DNA from: Camelus bactrianus | Lineage: Eukaryota > Chordata > Mammalia > Artiodactyla > Camelidae | Assembly: GCF_048773025.1 (NCBI RefSeq) | Contig: NC_133540.1 | Coordinates: forward strand, 121,214,501 to 121,278,500 | Length of the DNA stretch: 64,000 nt | Direction of reading: 5' to 3' | Shown: positions 1 through 11,010 of the stretch, one piece after another | Layout of the letters: each line of letters begins with the position of its first letter | Position numbering within the stretch: position 1 is the stretch's first letter | Notes under the pieces: model-generated | Database searches by the model: none | Told to the model about the DNA's origin: nothing | What the model saw: only the letters and a program-made list of their open reading frames with translations | Position numbers and translations under genes: made by a program

Positions 1-79
1 TGTGACAAGGGTACCATAAACACTGTTGAGTAAATAACCTGTATATTGCCCATGTCAGAAAGTTTATATATTCCTCTTT

Positions 80-252
80 CTTTATGTATTTATTTATTTT
101 TTAAAATCAATTTTTTTTGGTGGGGGGAGGTAGTTAGGTTTTTATTTAATTTATTTATTTTAATGGAGGTCCTGGGGATTGAACCCAGTACCTCGTGCAT
201 GCTAGGCACGTGCTCTACCACTGAGCTATATACCCTCCTCTTTATGTATTTA
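80..252 (-). mobile_element. tRNA-Ala-derived SINE, camelid (Vic-1) type, with target duplication
   Basis: Read on the minus strand, the right part is a tRNA-Ala-like head with an A box (TAGCTCAGTGGTAGAGC), an anticodon-loop region TAGCATG and a B box (GGTTCAATCCC). It is followed by a SINE body and an A-rich tail, seen as the T-rich stretch at 93-130 on the plus strand. The element is flanked by a perfect 13-bp target duplication, ctttatgtattta, at 80-92 and 240-252. Such SINEs are moved by L1 reverse transcriptase and are transcribed by RNA polymerase III. The intact boxes and perfect duplication suggest a fairly recent copy. The family assignment rests on recalled sequence and is the main taxonomic clue in the window. 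Confidence 0.88.
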
Positions 253-669
253 AATGTACATAATTCAGAGCAGTGGCATGCCTCAGTTGTAGGCATAAGT
301 AGGCAGTGCATTGTCCGTAGAGTTTAATGACAATGATAAAACCAACTAAAAGTGGATTTGCTTTTTATTATCACCATGCTCATGCAGTACTAGAAAGCGG
401 CAGTGATGAATAGTTCTCTCCCAGCTAGACCCACTCCCACAGCCCTGCCAGGTGTCCTAATGGTAAAGAGCACACTGTATGTTAAATTTATCCCAAGCAA
501 TTTAAGTAACATTTTTATCGTATGCAGTTTCCAACTGAAAACTTTTACAACTTCCGGTGAAAGCACTTGGTCATATATCTCAATAATGTTGAAAGTATTC
601 CTAATCTTTGAATCTCTCTTGTGGGATTCTACCTTAAAAGCAGCGTAAAGTGTAGATGAAAATTTAAGG
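253..669. other. Unassigned stretch, no gene seen
   Basis: AT-rich sequence with two overlapping short frames of under 100 codons on opposite strands. Neither resembles a known protein. I recognise no repeat here. Confidence 0.5.
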
Positions 670-1130
670 GAAATGATCCTCATCCTAGTATTATTTATAG
701 CAAAAGTGTAGACATCATCTAAATGTTGACCACTGGAGAAATAAGCTACTTAATCGTGGAACACTCATAAGATGGACTGTGATGCAGGCATTAAAATGAC
801 ATTTATGCAGGCTTTTAAAATGGTGCTCAGAACATACAGTATTTTTAAGTGGATCTGAACATGAAACACATACTAACTGATCAGAAGTGTTTTCGGTAGA
901 GAACATATAAAACAGAAACACAACAGAGAAAAAATGTATGGTTTTACTGAGAAGGGCAATATTGGAATACGAGAAAGGTACGGATTCTGGCTAGTAGCAG
1001 TAACCGTGTTTTCAGTATTTCTGGGACTAAACTTTACATCAGAAATCTAAGCTTAGGATGCAGTTATTATACGTGTAGAATACAGGAAGTCCAGTTAGAC
1101 AAAAGTGTGGAGTTGACTTATAAACAATAA
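670..1130 (+). mobile_element. Old L1 3' fragment (tentative)
   Basis: The stretch starting near 700 (atttatagcaaaagtg, then the region around ctaaatgttgaccactgg) follows the end of L1 ORF2 and the start of the 3' UTR in old mammalian L1s, including the segment where those elements read 'catacaatggaatactatgcagcc'. The match fades after about 900, so the right edge is uncertain. It is a diverged plus-strand fragment. Confidence 0.5.
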
Positions 1131-1584
1131 AATGCACTGAGTGAGCCAAATGTGCAGGATTCCTAAGTGCTCAGTCCCTTGATGGCCTGTGTGACTCTCC
1201 TCACAAAGGCTATGGCAATTCCAGCCCCAGGGGCCGAATCCACTCCAGCTCCGTGGATTGGTCTTGCTTTGTCCTTTACTGAAGTTGGGAGAGAAGGCCT
1301 CTTACTTGGCTAAAGTGAGGGCAGAGGCGAGGGCTCCTCATTCAGGAGCGAATCCGCCCACCACGCTGGCTCTGCCCTATCCATGGGTTTACACCAGCCT
1401 TAGCCAGGACACTCTGCTTTTCTACTATTAATACTGTTGCCCCCTTTTTTTCCTTTACAATTGAGGTGCCTCAGATTTTTCTGTTTATTTTTCATTCTGA
1501 CTTATCTTGATGATTCATCTGCAAATTCCCTTAGTGCTAAAATTCTGAACCCAAATTTTCAGAAACGATAGAAATGACTGATTT
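1131..1584. other. Unassigned stretch, moderately GC-rich
   Basis: Richer in GC than its surroundings between about 1150 and 1430. There is no open frame of note and no repeat that I recognise. Confidence 0.45.
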
Positions 1585-3835
1585 TTAAATTTTTGATTGA
1601 AGTTGTTGATGGACAGGGTTATGTTAGTTTCACACGTACTACATAATCATTTGATATTTACCCACATTACGAAATGATCACCCTGATAAGTCTAGTAGCC
1701 ATCTGTTCCCACACAAAGTTACTATAATATTATTAACCATATTTCTTATGCTACATATTACATCTCTGAGACTTATTATTTAACAGAAAGTTTGCATTTC
1801 TGAATCCATTACACCTATTTCACCCTCTACCCCCTTCCTGTCATCCTCCACCCAGCAACCCCCTACACCCTCACTCCCCAACTCCCCCCAACCCTTGGCA
1901 ACCACTTGTTTATTCTCTGTGAATCTGGTTTTATTTTGTTTTGTTTCTTTTGTTTTTCAGATTCCACATATACACATATAATTGAGATCATGTGGTATTT
2001 GACATTTCACTTTGTGTAATAACCTCTAGATCCACCCATGTTGTCACAGATGGCAAGAGTTCATTATTTTTGTGGCTGAGTAACACTCCATTGTGTATGT
2101 GTATATATATATATATATATATATGCCACATCTTCTTTACCCATTCCTTTATCACTGGGCACTTAGGGTGCTTTTATATCTTGGCTATTGTAAATATCGC
2201 TGCAGTGATATCTTTTCAAATTAGTGTTTTTGTTTTCTTTGGATAAAAACCCAGAAGTGGACTTGCTGGATCATATGGTAGTTCTATTTATAGTTTTTTT
2301 GAGGAGCCGCCATACTGTTTTCCATGTTAACTGTACCAATTTACGTTCCCACCGACAGAGCAGTACACATCCTTGCTAACATTTGTTATTTGTTGACTTT
2401 CTGATGATAGCCATTCTGAGCGGTGTGTGGTGGTATCTCAGTGTGGTTTTGATTTGCATTTCCCTGGTGGTCTGTGGTGTTGAGCATCTTTTCACGAGTC
2501 TGTTGTCCATCTGTATGTCTTTGGAAAAGTGTCTACTCAGGTTCTCTGCACATTTTTTTAACTGGATTGTTTGTTTTATTGATGTTGAGTTGTATGAGTT
2601 CTTTGTTATTTTGGATATTAACCCTTTATGAATATATTGTTTGCAAATGCCTTCTCCCATTGAGTAGGCTGTCTTTTTGTTTTGTTGATAGTTTCCTTCT
2701 GTGTGCAGAATGTGTTTTGTTTTATGTAATCCCATTTTTTTCCAGCTTTGCTTTTCTTGCCCTTGCCTGAGGAGACATATACAAAAATGTTGCTAAGACT
2801 GATGTCAAAGAACCTACTGCCTACGTTTTCTTCTAGGACTCTTATGGTTTCAGGTTTTATATTTAAGCCCTTAATCCATTTTAGGTTTATTTCTGTATGT
2901 GGTCTGAGAAAGTAGTTCAGTAAGATGGTTTTACACGTAGCTGTCCGTCTCCCCAGCACCGTTTACTGAAGAGGCAGTATTGTATACTTTTACCTCCTTC
3001 GTCATTGATTAATTGACCGAAAATGTGTGGGTTAATTTCTGGGCTCTCTATTTTGTTCCGCTGATGCATGTGCCTGTTTTTGTTCCAGTAAATACCGTTT
3101 TGATGACTAGCTTGGTAGTATAGTTTGAAATCAGGGAGCGTTATACCTCCAGCTTTGTTCTTTTTCAAGATTATTTTGGCTATTCAGATTGCATTGTGTT
3201 TCCATACAGATTTTAGAAGTATTTGTTCTAGTTTTGTAAAAAACACCGTTGGTATTTTGATAGGGAGTGCATTGATCTTTTCTGTTGTTGAGTCTCTATT
3301 TCATTTATCTCTGTTTTCATCTATTATTTCTTTCTATTAAGTTTATATTTTGTTTTTTCTTCTTCTAATTCACTTAGGTGTAAGGTTATTTGAGGTTTTG
3401 TTTGTTTGCTTTCTGAGGTAGGCTTCTTTTGCTGTAAACTTCCCTCTCAGAAATGCTTTTGCTGCATCCCACTGATTTTGGAATGTTGTGTTTCCATTTT
3501 CACTTGTTTCCAGTATTTTTTATTTCATCCTTGATTTACTCAGTAACCCAAAAGTTGTTTAGTGGCATGTTGTTTAGCCTCCACCAGTTTGTGTTTTTTG
3601 AAGTATTTTTCTTGTAGTTGATTTCTAGTCTCACAGAGTTGTGGTTGGACATTACGCTTGATATCATTTCAGTCTTCTTAAATTTACTAAGATTTGTTTT
3701 GGCCTAGCACGTGATCTATCCTGGATAATACTGCATGTGCATTTGAAAAGAATATGTAGTCTGCCACTTTTGGATGGAATAATTTATATATATAAGTTAC
3801 ATGTAATAATTTATGTATGTATATATATATGTATC
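1585..3835 (-). pseudogene. L1 LINE: 3' UTR and ORF2 remains
   Basis: On the minus strand this runs from the L1 3' UTR (left end) into ORF2. The frame at 2376-2735 contains [13 protein letters not shown] and [12 protein letters not shown], and the frame at 2917-3168 contains [16 protein letters not shown]. All are C-terminal ORF2 signatures of mammalian L1, downstream of the reverse transcriptase domain. The match is collinear to about 3290. It then jumps directly to sequence from an upstream (more 5') part of ORF2 (3300-3780), so roughly 1 kb of the normal element is missing. Stops and frameshifts are scattered, so the copy is inactive. A (TA)11 tract lies at 2102-2124 and an AT-rich run at 3780-3835. 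Confidence 0.9.
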
Positions 3836-4085
3836 TACAGTTATGATTATCCTTCTGTTTGTGGATTGCTTACCCAAGGCTGTGGGTCTTGACTACACCA
3901 TGTCTCCACCCGTCCTCACCATCTCATTGTGGTTCCTTCTTTATATGTTTAGTTATATAAAATATTTTATGCTCGTCATCAGGTAGTCATTGTAAGTTGT
4001 TCTCTGTAAATATTTGTAATTTTGTTGTGCCTGTGGGAGGATGTGAGCTCAGAGTCTTCTTACTGCACCACCTTGGCCACAACTT
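3836..4085 (-). mobile_element. L1 5' UTR segment, probably the same element
   Basis: Read on the minus strand, this begins near ggccaaggtggtgcag and continues through a GAGCTCACATCCTCCCACAGG-like section. That is the start of the 5' UTR in ungulate and carnivore L1s, whose usual first bases include the YY1-like AAGATGGCGG (degenerate here). It lies in line with, and in the same orientation as, the ORF2 remains to the left. It is best read as the promoter end of one internally deleted L1. ORF1 and the start of ORF2 are not seen. Confidence 0.6.
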
Positions 4086-4905
4086 ACACATTTTTGCATT
4101 TCAAATATCAGCTTCATATTTTTCCCACCATTTAAAAAAAACTATTGTTATTAGAAAAACAATCAAAGGATTAATGATCAAATTTGGTTTAAATACTTCT
4201 GTTTTTAGTTTATGGGACAGAATAACTATGAACTTCATGTTCCTAGTCTCATCAATGTTCTGAGTGTTTTAACTTGATTATTAGAAGAGCTACATATTTT
4301 CCATTATAAGAAATTTTCATAATTCCTCTTTTTTTGTTTTTTTCTTTTAAAAAAAATTTCTTGCCCTCCAAACTCTAAAAGACAGAAAATGTGTCTTTTT
4401 TATTTTCGTATTTCACACTACAGCATGTTGCCTAGAACTTATTTATAAATGAGTTAAAATAACACTGAATTATGACTAGGATAAAGTTTCAGGAACTTCT
4501 TTGTGTTATTTGAGTCTATTTACTCTTTGAGGATTTTTAGAGCAAGGTAAAACTCTGACACTTGGGCTAGAAGAAAGTGAAGTTGAAGATCTTATGGCCA
4601 ATTAAATTGGTATGTAAATTAGAACCTGGTTTTTAAAGGTATGCTATTCTTTTGCTGTCTTATCAAAATCCTGAAATACTAGAATGTTGGCAAAAGGAAA
4701 GAATTATCTTCTTATTCCCAAATCCCTATTTCTACAGTCAACACCTTTACTGACTTTTCTTGAGGATTGTAAATATCCTCTTAAAAATGAAATGTGGTTA
4801 AAAGGAATATTGCGCCACTATTTTAAAAGTAAGTCATAGATTTAAAAAATCTTTTATGTAAAGCTTTATATGAAAATATCACATAAGAAATGTGGCAGAA
4901 ACAGG
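4086..4905. other. Unassigned AT-rich stretch
   Basis: AT-rich sequence with no recognisable repeat family, exon or RNA gene. Confidence 0.5.
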
Positions 4906-5200
4906 CTCAGAGATATAGACTACAAACTTATGGTTACCAGGTGGAAAGGGGATGGGAAGGGATAAATTGGGAGTTTGAGATTTGTAGATACTAACTACTA
5001 CATATAAAGTAGATGAACAACCGGTTTATACTGTATAGCACAGGGAACTATTCAATATCTTGTAGCAACTTATGGTTAAAAAGAATATGAAAACGAATAT
5101 ATGTATGTTCCTATGTGACTGAAGTATTGTACTGTACACCAGAAACTGACACAACATTATAAACTGACTGTACTTCAATAAAAATATATTTTAAAAAAAG
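4906..5200 (+). mobile_element. L1 3' tail, camelid-type
   Basis: A 5'-truncated L1 3' UTR, running from cagaaacaggctcagagata through gtactgtacaccagaaactg to acttcaataaaaatat and an A-rich tail. The wording (accagaaactgacacaaca, tagcaacttatggttaaaaa) is that of the younger artiodactyl/camelid L1 tails also seen at 24962-25247. I did not find a clean target duplication. Confidence 0.8.
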
Positions 5201-5580
5201 AGATGCTGAAGAGTTAAATGGGAAAAAAACAAAGATTCAAATTCTATTTACATGCCAAAAACAGACTCACAGACATAGAAAACAAACTATGGTTACCAAA
5301 GGGGAAAGGGAGGGGAGGGATCAATTAGGCGTTGGGGGTTAATAGATAAACAACAAGGACCTATACGTATAGCACGGGGAACTATGTTCAATTTCTTGTA
5401 ATGACATATAATGGAAAAGAATCTGAAAACAATATATACATATATGTGTATGTATAACTGAATCACTTTGCTGTACATCTGAAACTAACATTGTGGGTCA
5501 ACTATACTTTTAAAATTTTCTTAAAAAAGAGATGCTGAAGACTTAAATGCAAGAGAGAAAGTCAGGGTTCAATCTATCTA
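5191..5580. repeat. Imperfect direct repeats of about 60 bp around an L1 tail
   Basis: Bases 5191-5250 and 5521-5580 align along nearly their whole length. Both start with an A-rich run, then gagatgctgaaga, a one-base difference, ttaaatg, and a more diverged continuation ending in a ctattta/ctatcta-like motif. The spacing is 330 bp. This is either an unusually long target duplication of the L1 tail between them or a local tandem duplication. Confidence 0.75.
5252..5528 (+). mobile_element. L1 3' tail, older artiodactyl-type
   Basis: A second 5'-truncated L1 tail (aaaacagactcacagacata ... gaatcactttgctgtacatc ... ctatacttttaaaa). Its wording differs from the neighbouring copy at 4906-5200, which points to another subfamily. 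The roughly 60 bp on either side (5191-5250 and 5521-5580) are similar to each other, as described under findings. Confidence 0.8.
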
Positions 5581-5604
5581 CTACAGACAGGTTGTAAACA
5601 AATA

Positions 5605-6135
5605 TGAGCATGCCATTCCATGATTAAAATAATTAAGTGGTTCTCCATTATTCTATGAACCAAGTTTAAAACATTTTACATGATCAAGAGGCCCTGCATT
5701 GCTCAGCCCCAGCCGGCTTCATTTCACATTAACCTCTGTCATTCTCTTCTTTCTCTCTCTTTGTCTTCCAGCAAGCCAGGTCCTCTTTCATATCCTAGAA
5801 TGAGACTTGCTACCTCCTACTCCAGGTTCACAGCAAGCACAAGCTGTTTTTTTTGGACTCCCCCCCTCCCCAAACCCCAGCTACATCTGTATGTTTGCAT
5901 ATACTTATTCTTGTCTGGATCCCTCGAACCAGATCCCCCTGAGATATAACTCATAGCACCTTGCACTGTTCCTTCAAGTATGCATCACAGTTGTAAATAA
6001 ATTGTTGTGTTAATGGAGTAATTGTCTATCCTCTCCACAACAGTGTAAATTCTAGGAGGGTAGTGATGGTATCTGGATCATTTCTAACTGTGGTTTTAAA
6101 TGGTAGGCAAATAGTAAATGCTTGTATGTAAAATG
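5605..6135 (+). mobile_element. L2 LINE fragment
   Basis: A diverged but collinear match to the 3' end of L2, a CR1-clade LINE shared by all mammals. It has the 'aagaggccctgcattgctcagccccagcc' region at about 5685, a 'ccttgcactgttcctt' segment near 5960, and 'gtgtaaattctaggagggtagtgatgg' followed by an 'aatagtaaatgcttgtatg' end near 6110. It is non-coding. Confidence 0.75.
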
Positions 6136-6521
6136 GAGAAAGTTATAGACTTTGTTGGGTAGGAGAATTATAAGGAGGAAATGAGGCCATCTGTGGAAAG
6201 GGCTTAACATAGATTAGAACAGACTTGTTTGAAGACACATAGAGCCCTGGATTATTGGTGGAGTTGGCAAAGCTTCACCAGTGCAGACTGGACAGCTTTC
6301 CTCCCGATCCTCCTTTTGACCATTTCTCTAAGGATGCCTCGGTGATTCAGAGAAGGCACCGCAGAATGTATTATTAAGCATAGTGCACTTTGATAGAAAA
6401 ATAGGGAATACCAATCAATCCATCAGTTGATCTGAGCTTTATTGAATGTTGTGGGGTGACAACCAGTTGGAGGAGGACAAGGGGAGGGTCTTTTCCCACT
6501 CCCGATCTGAGGGCCGATGTT
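6136..6521. other. Unassigned stretch
   Basis: No recognisable repeat, frame or RNA. It directly abuts the L1 target duplication on its right. Confidence 0.5.
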
Positions 6522-7294
6522 ATGGGCCACTTTCTTTTTTTGTTGCCTTACTCTTTTTTTATTGAAATATATTTGACATATAATATCGTTTCAATTTAAG
6601 TTGTGCAACATGGTGATTTGACACATTTGTATATTATGATATGATTGCCATTGTAGTGATAATTAGCTCCTCTGTCATGTCACATAATTATCATTTCTTT
6701 TTCATGGTTAGAATAATTAAGATCTAGTGTCTTGGCAAATTTGATGATTATAATACAATATTATATATTTTAGTATACTGTGCATTAGATCTGTAGGACT
6801 TATTTACTACTCATTGCAACTTTGTACCTTTAAACCACATCTCTCCTATCCTTCCACTCTCCAGCCCCTGGTAACCACCATTCTACTGTCTATCTTTATT
6901 TATGAGTTAGGCTTTTTTAGATTTGACATAAAAGTGATATCATGCCTCACTTTTCATAATGTCTTCAAGGTCCATTCATGTTGGCCCAGATGACAGGATG
7001 TTCTTCTCTCTCATGGCTGAATAACAGAATAATAGTCCATTGTGTGTGTGTGTGTGTGTGTGTGTGTATGCACACCACATCTTTTTGTTCATTCATCCAT
7101 TAATGGGTACTAAAGCTGTTTCCATATCTTGGTTATTGTGAATAATGCAACATGGAAGTGCTTCTATCTCTTCAACATCCTGTTTTCATTTCCTTTGGGA
7201 ATATATTAATAATTGGAGTTGGGGATCATATAGCAGATCTAATTTTAACTTTCCAACAAACTTTCATATTGTTTTTCATAATGTGCCACTTTCT
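6522..7294 (-). mobile_element. Old L1 3' end with 14-bp target duplication
   Basis: On the minus strand this is a 5'-truncated L1 covering the 3' UTR and the last part of ORF2. The 'catcttggctattgtaaataatgc' region near 7120 and the '(a)atagtccattgtgtg' segment near 7030 are typical. Flanking copies atgggccactttct (6522-6535) and atgtgccactttct (7281-7294) differ at one base and mark the ends. A (TG)13 microsatellite at 7041-7066 sits where L1s commonly carry a TATA/TGTG run. Confidence 0.88.
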
Positions 7295-7404
7295 AGTTGG
7301 TGGCCTAGACCTTTGTGATCATGAGAAATTCAGTGTGATCACTTTTTTCTTAGATTCTCACTATCATGACTATATCACTATCAAGACTCTCACTGATGGA
7401 ATCC

Positions 7405-7605
7405 GAAAGACAGTAATAATAATTTAACATTTGAGCATTTATGTTATGCGAGGCCCTATTTTAAGTGTCTTACATGTATGAACTTATTTAATTCCCACAG
7501 CAATCCTATGAAATAGGATTATTATCATTCCTAATACTGAGACAGAGAGGTTGCCCTGGTTACACAGCTAACAGTGGCAGAGCTGGGGTTTGAATTTAGA
7601 AAGGG
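7405..7605 (-). mobile_element. MIR SINE
   Basis: Nearly full-length MIR in reverse orientation. It has a '(a)cttatttaattcccacagcaatcctatgaaataggattattat' region, 'gagacagagaggttgccctggttacacagcta', and 'ggcagagctggggtttgaa', the reversed tRNA-related head. MIRs are ancient tRNA-derived SINEs mobilised by L2. Confidence 0.88.
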
Positions 7606-9764
7606 AACCTCGTAGTGGTTCGTGCTTTCATCATGCACTGTGCTGATGGAATTGTTCTAGGGGCAACTCTGTTCGTTGCACTGTCATATCTGTACTCCAA
7701 CTGCCATTTGAGGGTTTATGCTCTCTCCTTACCACATACCAAGACAGAAGAAATATATGTTGAAATCAGTTGTCTGTCCCAATTTGACTGAAAGTGACCT
7801 CATCTCCCTAGGTCTTTGCTCACTCAAGGTCATCCTATTACCAAAGAGAGGAAAGAGAGAGGAAATAAAGAGGAAAAAGTCAGGGCCCATTAAGTCTAGC
7901 AAGATGTGTATATCAAAGATGTTCCACTAAATTCTCTACCTCCTTTTCTAGTTCAGAATTGTTGTGGTCCCATAGTTGATGGAAAAGACCCTTGCATGGA
8001 AAACAAGGGGAGAATGTCAGGGGAAGAAGAGAGAAAAGCAAACATGGGTTAGAGGGCAGCAGTGAGAGGCAGCTGCTAAAATAAGCCGTGGAGGATGGAG
8101 AACAGCTCTGCAGGGAGCATTGTCAGACCTGCAGATGACTTCAAGGAACAGCATTTAGGGAGGAGGTTTGAGCACTAAACTATCTAGACATCTAACTCAG
8201 CATATTCTCTTTACTAAGTTGTAGAAGGATTTCAGCCCTACACTGTATGAAAGAAAAAAATGAAGGCTTTCTTTGAAAATAAAAAACACCCAAAATAACC
8301 TCGGTTGGAAGTGCTAATACCTTAATGTCAAATAACAGGGCAGTACCAAACTTTTATTTAAATTATGTATAAGCGATAAAATAACACTAATCAGAATATG
8401 AATTTTTAATGTTCACTGTTGAACATTCTACAGTTCTCTGCATTATGTCTTTGATGACACGATCTGTTGAAAATGGAAAATTTTATATTGTCCTGGTATT
8501 ATTACTCAGTTACTTCTTTGTCATTTCTGTTTTTCTTCAGTCACAGTCACAAATGATGTACCTATTATTTTTGTGATGCTTTTTGTTTTTAAGATAGCTG
8601 GGAGCTGATGAACTACGCTTAATTAAATTACGTTTCTAAGAAAAAAAAATCTAGACAAGTTTCCAAGAAGTTAAATTAATAAGTGGCTTTTCATTTGTTT
8701 CATTGTTTTTTTTTAATTAATTCAAATTGTCACCTAGTTGACAAATTCTTCCAGACATATATATAATAAAAGTGTAGGATGTACTAGAATAGATTCTTTT
8801 CAGGCTATGAATAATGCTAACCAGGACCCTAAAACAGGAAATAAAGGCAGCACTTAATATGCACACAGCAGCATTAAAAACTCATTTCAGTTGTAATCCA
8901 CTGCAGCACTATATGTTGGCCTATAAAAAAGGCTTACACGAATATAGCTTTATAGATTCAATGAAGAGTTGTTAGCTTTAACTGCATTTTAACAACTAGA
9001 CCACATAAAATCTTATGGTCTTATCTTTGGCTGGAGAAAATGATCTAGTCTCAGAATAACTAATCTGTTAAATTCAGTGATTATTTCTTCAGTGCCTCCT
9101 GTTGGCGCAGCCCATACACAAGGAACACGCAAATGTTGGATTGCTTTGCTATGAACCCTTTCTTGTGTGTAATGACTTTATCTAAGGAAAAAATTAGAAA
9201 TTAGGGGAAGAAAAATGAAGTGATTTGAATGTCGTAGAGATTCAAAGAAAAACCTCAAAAAAATTCTAATTTTATGCATTTTACTCTTTGGTGGAAATTG
9301 ATGTACTTCTTGAAATCTAGCAGTTTTATAAGTAAAGAGCCCTGCTGTTGAAACAACGCACTATTAACAACACAACAAAGATGCCAAAAAAATGTTATCA
9401 AACACTGTTCCAACATCTGGTTTTCATTTCATAAGTGGAGGGAAAACAAAACCGAAGCATAAATTGGGTCGTGATTCCTGGCATTCTGCAGTGGCATCTA
9501 TTTAGAGTTGGGATATTACTGTGAAGATGTTCTGCTCTTGTAAGTCATTTGTGAGTTTTTTACAAATAAAAAAATATTTTGCTTCAGAGTACCTGGTTTA
9601 ATATGAGGTATCTTTTGACTCATCAGTGCCCTTGTTTGCTGTACAGGTGTTTGTTATTCCACTGCATTAGACTTTCTGAAAATTCCTTGTGTCTGCATAA
9701 CTTGTGACTGGCAAAATGTAGATGGATTGCACTGGTCCCAGAAATGAGCCTGGAATGGCATATC
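7606..9764. other. Long unique stretch without genes
   Basis: About 2.1 kb without a repeat I can name. It is AT-rich, especially from 8260 on. The only signal is a CTCF-like motif near 9090-9109. Short frames (such as 7718-7930) look random. Confidence 0.5.
9090..9109 (-). promoter_or_regulatory. CTCF-like motif
   Basis: The plus strand reads cagtgcctcctgttggcg. This fits the reverse complement of the CTCF core (GCGCCCCCTGGTGGC) at most of the constrained positions. It is a motif match only. Occupancy cannot be judged from sequence. Confidence 0.35.
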
Positions 9765-10059
9765 TATTCACTTTTTTAACTGAAGTATAATCAGTTACAA
9801 TGTGTCAATTTCTGGTGTACAGAATAATGTCCCAGTCATGTGTGTATGTGTGTATACATATATACACACATATATTTGTTTTCATATTCTTACATTAAAG
9901 GTTATTACAAGATATTGAATATAGTTCCCTATGCTGTACAGAAGAAATCTGTTTTTTATCTATCTTTATGTAGTGTTTAACATTTGCAAATCTCATCCCA
10001 AATTTATCGCTTCCCACTTCCTTGCCCCAGTAACCATAAGATTGTTCATATTCACTTTT
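9765..10059 (-). mobile_element. L1 3' tail with 11-bp target duplication
   Basis: A 5'-truncated L1 tail on the minus strand. On the plus strand it reads ctgaagtataatcagttaca ... ttctggtgtacagaataatg ... ggttattacaagatattgaa ... ccccagtaaccataag. A perfect 11-bp duplication, tattcactttt, lies at 9765-9775 and 10049-10059. This is the same 3' UTR family as the other artiodactyl tails in the window. Confidence 0.88.
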
Positions 10060-10134
10060 GAAATAAGGATATATTTTCCAAGTTCATGCTCCAAAACTCT
10101 TGTCACTTGTGGAGCTTCTGAAACTGGAGATGCA

Positions 10135-10257
10135 TGAGCCTCTCCCCAGATCTAGTGGGTCACAGTCTCTAGGGTGGTGGGACCAGGGCATGTATTTAGC
10201 TGTCTTTGTTTATCTCCCTAGGTGAGTCTCACTCACAGCTAGGGTTGCAAACCACTG
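10135..10257 (+). mobile_element. MER5A-like hAT (Charlie) fragment
   Basis: The segment 'agatctagtgggtcacagtctctagggtgg' and the end 'gggttgcaaaccactg' follow the second half of MER5A, a small non-autonomous hAT element, including its terminal inverted repeat (consensus TTGAGAACCACTG). The left terminus is not recognisable. Confidence 0.6.
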
Positions 10258-10261
10258 GCCT

Positions 10262-10432
10262 AAATAATTGACAGTTGTACAGAACTTTATAAAGCATGTC
10301 ACAGTTTTTAATCTCATTTAATCTAGTGTGGTGGGCATCATTCTTATTTTATACACAAAGAATTCAAGCTTTGAGAGAGGTTAAGTGATTACTTAATAGT
10401 ATACATCCTAACTTTAAGTCTAGACTTCTGAT
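10262..10432 (-). mobile_element. MIR SINE fragment
   Basis: Reverse-orientation MIR. It has 'actttataaagcatgtcaca', 'atctcatttaatc', 'cattcttattttatacacaaagaattcaagctttgagagaggttaag' and a decayed head. Confidence 0.75.
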
Positions 10433-10439
10433 ATAAAGT

Positions 10440-11010
10440 CACTGGATTTTTTTTCTCCTTTTGACCTTTTTTTTCCCCTTGGCTTTAATGTACATACAGG
10501 AAAAAAAAAATTGGCAATGCCGTTAATGTACAGCCCAGTGAATTTTCACAAACTGAACACACCTGTGTAACCAGCAGCACAGATGCCTTCCTCTGGCCCC
10601 CTCCAATCACTGATTACTCTCACCAGTGTAATCTCTATACTGACTCCTCCTGGTGTTGCTGAGATTCATCTACTGTCTGGTGTTTAGATAAATAGAATCA
10701 CTCAGTTTGTTCTCATTTGTATATCCCTTCTTTTAATGATCATTGCATCTGTGAGATTCGTTCATGTTGTATTGTACAGCAATAATCAATTTACTCTCAT
10801 TGCTTACGGTGCTTCTTTGTGTGAATATTGGACACTTATCATTCATTCTAGTACTGGTGAAAGTTTCCATAGTTTCAGTTTTTACCTGATGCCAGCAGAA
10901 CTCGCTCAGCATCCTAGTGCACGTCTTTGGTAAACATGTACGTATTTCTACAGGGTATATACCTAGGAAAGTCCTGAGCATTTCAAGATGTACTTTTTAA
11001 GCTGCTAGAT
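10440..11010 (-). mobile_element. Old L1 (L1M-type) 3' fragment
   Basis: On the minus strand this matches the 3' UTR and ORF2 end of old L1s. Signatures are 'cccagtgaattttcacaaactgaacacacctgtgtaaccagc' near 10530, 'gtgagattcgttcatgttgtat' near 10750, and 'tttctacagggtatatacctaggaaag' near 10950. It is heavily diverged and its frames are meaningless. Confidence 0.8.

Noticed and set aside
170-236. A tRNA-Ala gene on the minus strand
   Set aside because: The tRNA-like sequence is the head of a SINE with body, poly(A) and target duplication. It is not a separate tRNA gene.
2376-3168. Protein-coding gene on the minus strand (frames of 83-119 codons)
   Set aside because: The translated pieces are the C-terminal part of L1 ORF2, broken into several frames.
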